DNA of 64,000 nt from Christiangramia sabulilitoris (GTDB lineage: Bacteria; Bacteroidota; Bacteroidia; Flavobacteriales; Flavobacteriaceae), in NCBI RefSeq assembly GCF_007050985.1, contig NZ_VHSF01000002.1, forward strand, positions 729,523-793,522, read 5' to 3'. Below, one piece after another: positions 62,165-64,000 of the stretch. A model generated the notes under the pieces. That model did no database searches and had not been told where the DNA came from. It saw nothing but the letters and a program-made list of their open reading frames with translations. How positions within the stretch are numbered: position 1 is the first letter of the stretch; every line of letters starts with the position of its first letter. A program made the translations under genes and the position numbers.

Positions 62165-64000
62165 TTATTTTCTCGATGAGGATATAACGCTTTTCGTTAA
62201 CACTTCACGATCTGTCACCATTCTGATGAGGTAAACCTGATTTGCTTTTAGAGCAAAATCAATTTCCAGTTCTTTAGTGTCACCTCCGGTAACTTTCTTA
62301 TCACTATAAGTTCTAAGTAATCTACCGCTAAGATCATACACCTGAATATCCACTTTTTTCGAAGTATATTCGAAATCATATTGGATCGTTAACCTCTCAT
62401 TGAATGGAACCGGAGAAGCTTTGAAGTTTCCAGCTTCGGCAACTTTGTTATTTTTGCCATTACCATTTCCATTAGAAGCCGTTTCACTTTCATCACTTTC
62501 ATCACATTCAGCTTGAGCTCCATCAAATGATGACTGGATTTCTCCATTAACATCTGGAGTACACTGACAAATAATTTCACAGGCCACTCCATGAACTATC
62601 ACATACACTTCATCCAGATCTGACACATCTACGGGTCCTACCTGATAAGCCTGAACGTTCTCGCTAAATCTTGGATTAAAGTTATATTGACCTGGTGCCA
62701 CAGTTGGACTACCATTTTTAAGTGGATATGGAGTACAGCCAATGTAAACATGTGCTTCACTCAAAGTATAACCATCCATCTGGTAAGTTACCGTAACTTC
62801 ACCTCCAGAGTAATCTATGGTCGCAGTTCCTGCAACAGCACCTTTTGTACGGTCACATTGTCCAGCTCCGGCATACAGGGTTAGGTCATAGCTACCTTCG
62901 GCAGTTAACTCATTAGTCCAACCCCATCTGTTGAAGTCATCTTCAAGGAAGCATCGACTAATATCCTCACTAGCATATCCGAAGATAGTTTCACATTCTC
63001 CAACCAAATCGATCTCGCGAACGATAAAGATCTCTTCAGAAGCAGGATTTCCACAATCGTCTGCTTTCTCAAAATAATATCTGTAGGTCATTGAACATTC
63101 ATCCTCACCTACCAGTTCTGCGAAAGCAGTGATTTCTTCATCATCTGCACAATTATCTGTCCAGGTTGCGGTTAAGCTTGCTGGAACTTCATCCTCACAA
63201 ACTGTATCCTCATACTCTGGTAATTGAATTTCTGGATCTGTGGTATCCTTTACATTATATGTATATGTATATGTATCGGTGGTTTCTCCATCACATGCAG
63301 TATATGTCCAGGTATAAATAACTGTACCATTACATACTATATCATCTGGATTTCCTTCCCTGCCACTAAAGAATGGCTCAACAGTCCTACCACAAGCATC
63401 AGTAATATTTTCTGGGGCATTTGGCATTACTGCATCTTCCGGACACTGAACGTCCATTTCATCATCATCAGGTGCTGTTATACCCTGGGTATAATCGATG
63501 GTCACCGTATGAACATAATCCACACTGTTGTCAGCACAATCAGTATAGGTCCAGGTGTAGGTCACATCGCCCTCACAATCTGGAACTGTCCCTTCCACTG
63601 GATCAGATGGTGTGATCGATTCACCACAACTATCTAACACCGTTGGTGGGGTTGGCAATACGATATCATCGTAACAGGCTACATCGGCAAAGGTCGCGGT
63701 CGGAGTTTCCAACTCATCGTAGTCGATGGTCACCGTATGAACATAATCCACACTGTTGTCAGCACAATCAGTATAGGTCCAGGTGTAGGTCACATCGCCC
63801 TCACAATCTGGAACTGTCCCTTCCACTGGATCAGATGGTGTGATCGATTCACCACAACTATCTAACACCGTTGGTGGGGTTGGCAATACGATATCATCGT
63901 AACAGGCTACATCGGCAAAGGTCGCGGTCGGAGTTTCCAACTCATCGTAGTCGATGGTCACCGTATGAACATAATCCACACTGTTGTCAGCACAATCAGT
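62165..64000 (-). CDS. T9SS surface protein with tandem repeats (5' end outside window)
   Basis: The frame is open to the right edge (612 codons in view). From the right it has perfect 228-bp tandem repeats, each encoding 76 residues: VDYVHTVTIDYDEL at the junction, a VACYDDIVLPTPPTV strand, SCGESITPSDP, and TYTWTYTDCADNS at the end. A diverged repeat (CPEDAVMPNAPEN, CDGETTDTYTYTYN), a further cysteine-rich module and a beta domain follow. The protein ends with a type A T9SS sorting domain (ASPVPFNERLTIQYDF ... SGRLLRTYS). The visible GTG codon at 63979 is not a start: the same frame continues upstream. It is probably a long surface adhesin. Confidence 0.85.
   Translation of the reverse strand, partial: TDCADNSVDYVHTVTIDYDELETPTATFADVACYDDIVLPTPPTVLDSCGESITPSDPVEGTVPDCEGDVTYTWTYTDCADNSVDYVHTVTIDYDELETPTATFADVACYDDIVLPTPPTVLDSCGESITPSDPVEGTVPDCEGDVTYTWTYTDCADNSVDYVHTVTIDYTQGITAPDDDEMDVQCPEDAVMPNAPENITDACGRTVEPFFSGREGNPDDIVCNGTVIYTWTYTACDGETTDTYTYTYNVKDTTDPEIQLPEYEDTVCEDEVPASLTATWTDNCADDEEITAFAELVGEDECSMTYRYYFEKADDCGNPASEEIFIVREIDLVGECETIFGYASEDISRCFLEDDFNRWGWTNELTAEGSYDLTLYAGAGQCDRTKGAVAGTATIDYSGGEVTVTYQMDGYTLSEAHVYIGCTPYPLKNGSPTVAPGQYNFNPRFSENVQAYQVGPVDVSDLDEVYVIVHGVACEIICQCTPDVNGEIQSSFDGAQAECDESDESETASNGNGNGKNNKVAEAGNFKASPVPFNERLTIQYDFEYTSKKVDIQVYDLSGRLLRTYSDKKVTGGDTKELEIDFALKANQVYLIRMVTDREVLTKSVISSSRK
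63497..64000 (-). repeat. Perfect 228-bp tandem repeats, array runs off the right edge
   Basis: Copies begin at 63497 and 63725, with a partial copy from 63953 to the edge. The two full copies appear identical base for base by visual comparison. 228 bp is 76 codons, so the frame is kept. Such arrays can be collapsed in assemblies. Confidence 0.92.

Noticed and set aside
62687..63843. Plus-strand frames opposite the T9SS repeat protein
   Set aside because: They mirror the 228-bp repeats and have no domain.
1..64000. CRISPR array
   Set aside because: No short, regularly spaced repeats with unique spacers were seen; the only arrays are coding repeats.

Overview
The window comes from a Bacteroidota genome, most likely a marine Flavobacteriaceae member of the Gramella/Christiangramia type. 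The evidence is: three type IX secretion system (T9SS) cargo proteins with type A or type B C-terminal sorting domains; gldJ and porV; a PorP/SprF + OmpA pair behind a large adhesin; a PafA-type phosphatase; pdhA-pdhC without pdhB; and promoters of the Bacteroidetes kind (-7 TAnnTTTG, best examples with a -33 TTG). The genus is an inference from gene order and was not tested. Gene density is high and most of the sequence is ordinary chromosomal core. No phage, insertion sequence, CRISPR array, rRNA gene or known riboswitch was seen.

Layout. 1-5.2 kb (-): envelope proteins of unknown role (secreted protein, DUF5723 barrel, lipoprotein), a HAD phosphatase, a deacetylase-like protein that seems to have lost its catalytic motifs, and radC. 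5.3-7.5 kb (-): mpl and a TPR protein. 7.7-14.9 kb (+): a 1514-residue type B T9SS adhesin, its PorP/SprF partner and an OmpA protein, probably one operon. 15-17.7 kb (-): DUF4136 lipoprotein, obg and a hypoxanthine phosphoribosyltransferase-adenylate kinase fusion, divergent from purK-purE (+). 19.7-26.4 kb: M3 peptidase, sigma factor with a small zinc-motif partner, UbiA-like membrane protein, gcvP. 26.5-29 kb (+): KAS III, methyltransferase, GT2. 29-37 kb: PafA (-), Mla-type ABC pair (+), then a tight minus-strand run M28 peptidase, SDR, SprT-like, manC, DUF389. 37-41.6 kb (-): porV, cdd, pdhA, pdhC. 42-45 kb (+): gldJ and murF.

45.2-54.1 kb holds three valine tRNA genes (one GAC, two identical TAC copies), a 2370-residue seven-module leucine-rich-repeat T9SS protein with an unusual inserted domain, and a PAS-like/LuxR regulator. 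54.2-60.9 kb (-): an internally duplicated secreted protein, exbB-exbD-tonB-folC, a glutamate dehydrogenase family gene and anmK. An acyl-CoA dehydrogenase (+) with the best promoter in the window follows. The right edge cuts through another T9SS protein built of perfect 228-bp tandem repeats.

How the genes fit together. GldJ and PorV belong to the machinery that exports and anchors the three large cargo proteins. PorP/SprF and the OmpA protein probably serve the type B adhesin. mpl, murF and anmK cover peptidoglycan synthesis and recycling. ExbB/ExbD/TonB energise outer-membrane transport. hpt-adk and purK-purE are purine genes sharing a divergent intergenic region.

Points most worth a second look: the apparently catalytically dead deacetylase homologue, the Hpt-Adk fusion, the absence of porU between porV and gldJ, the modular LRR protein with EF-hand-like loops and an inserted domain, the exact 228-bp repeats, the duplicated domain in the 54.2-kb protein, and the sigma/zinc-protein pair.
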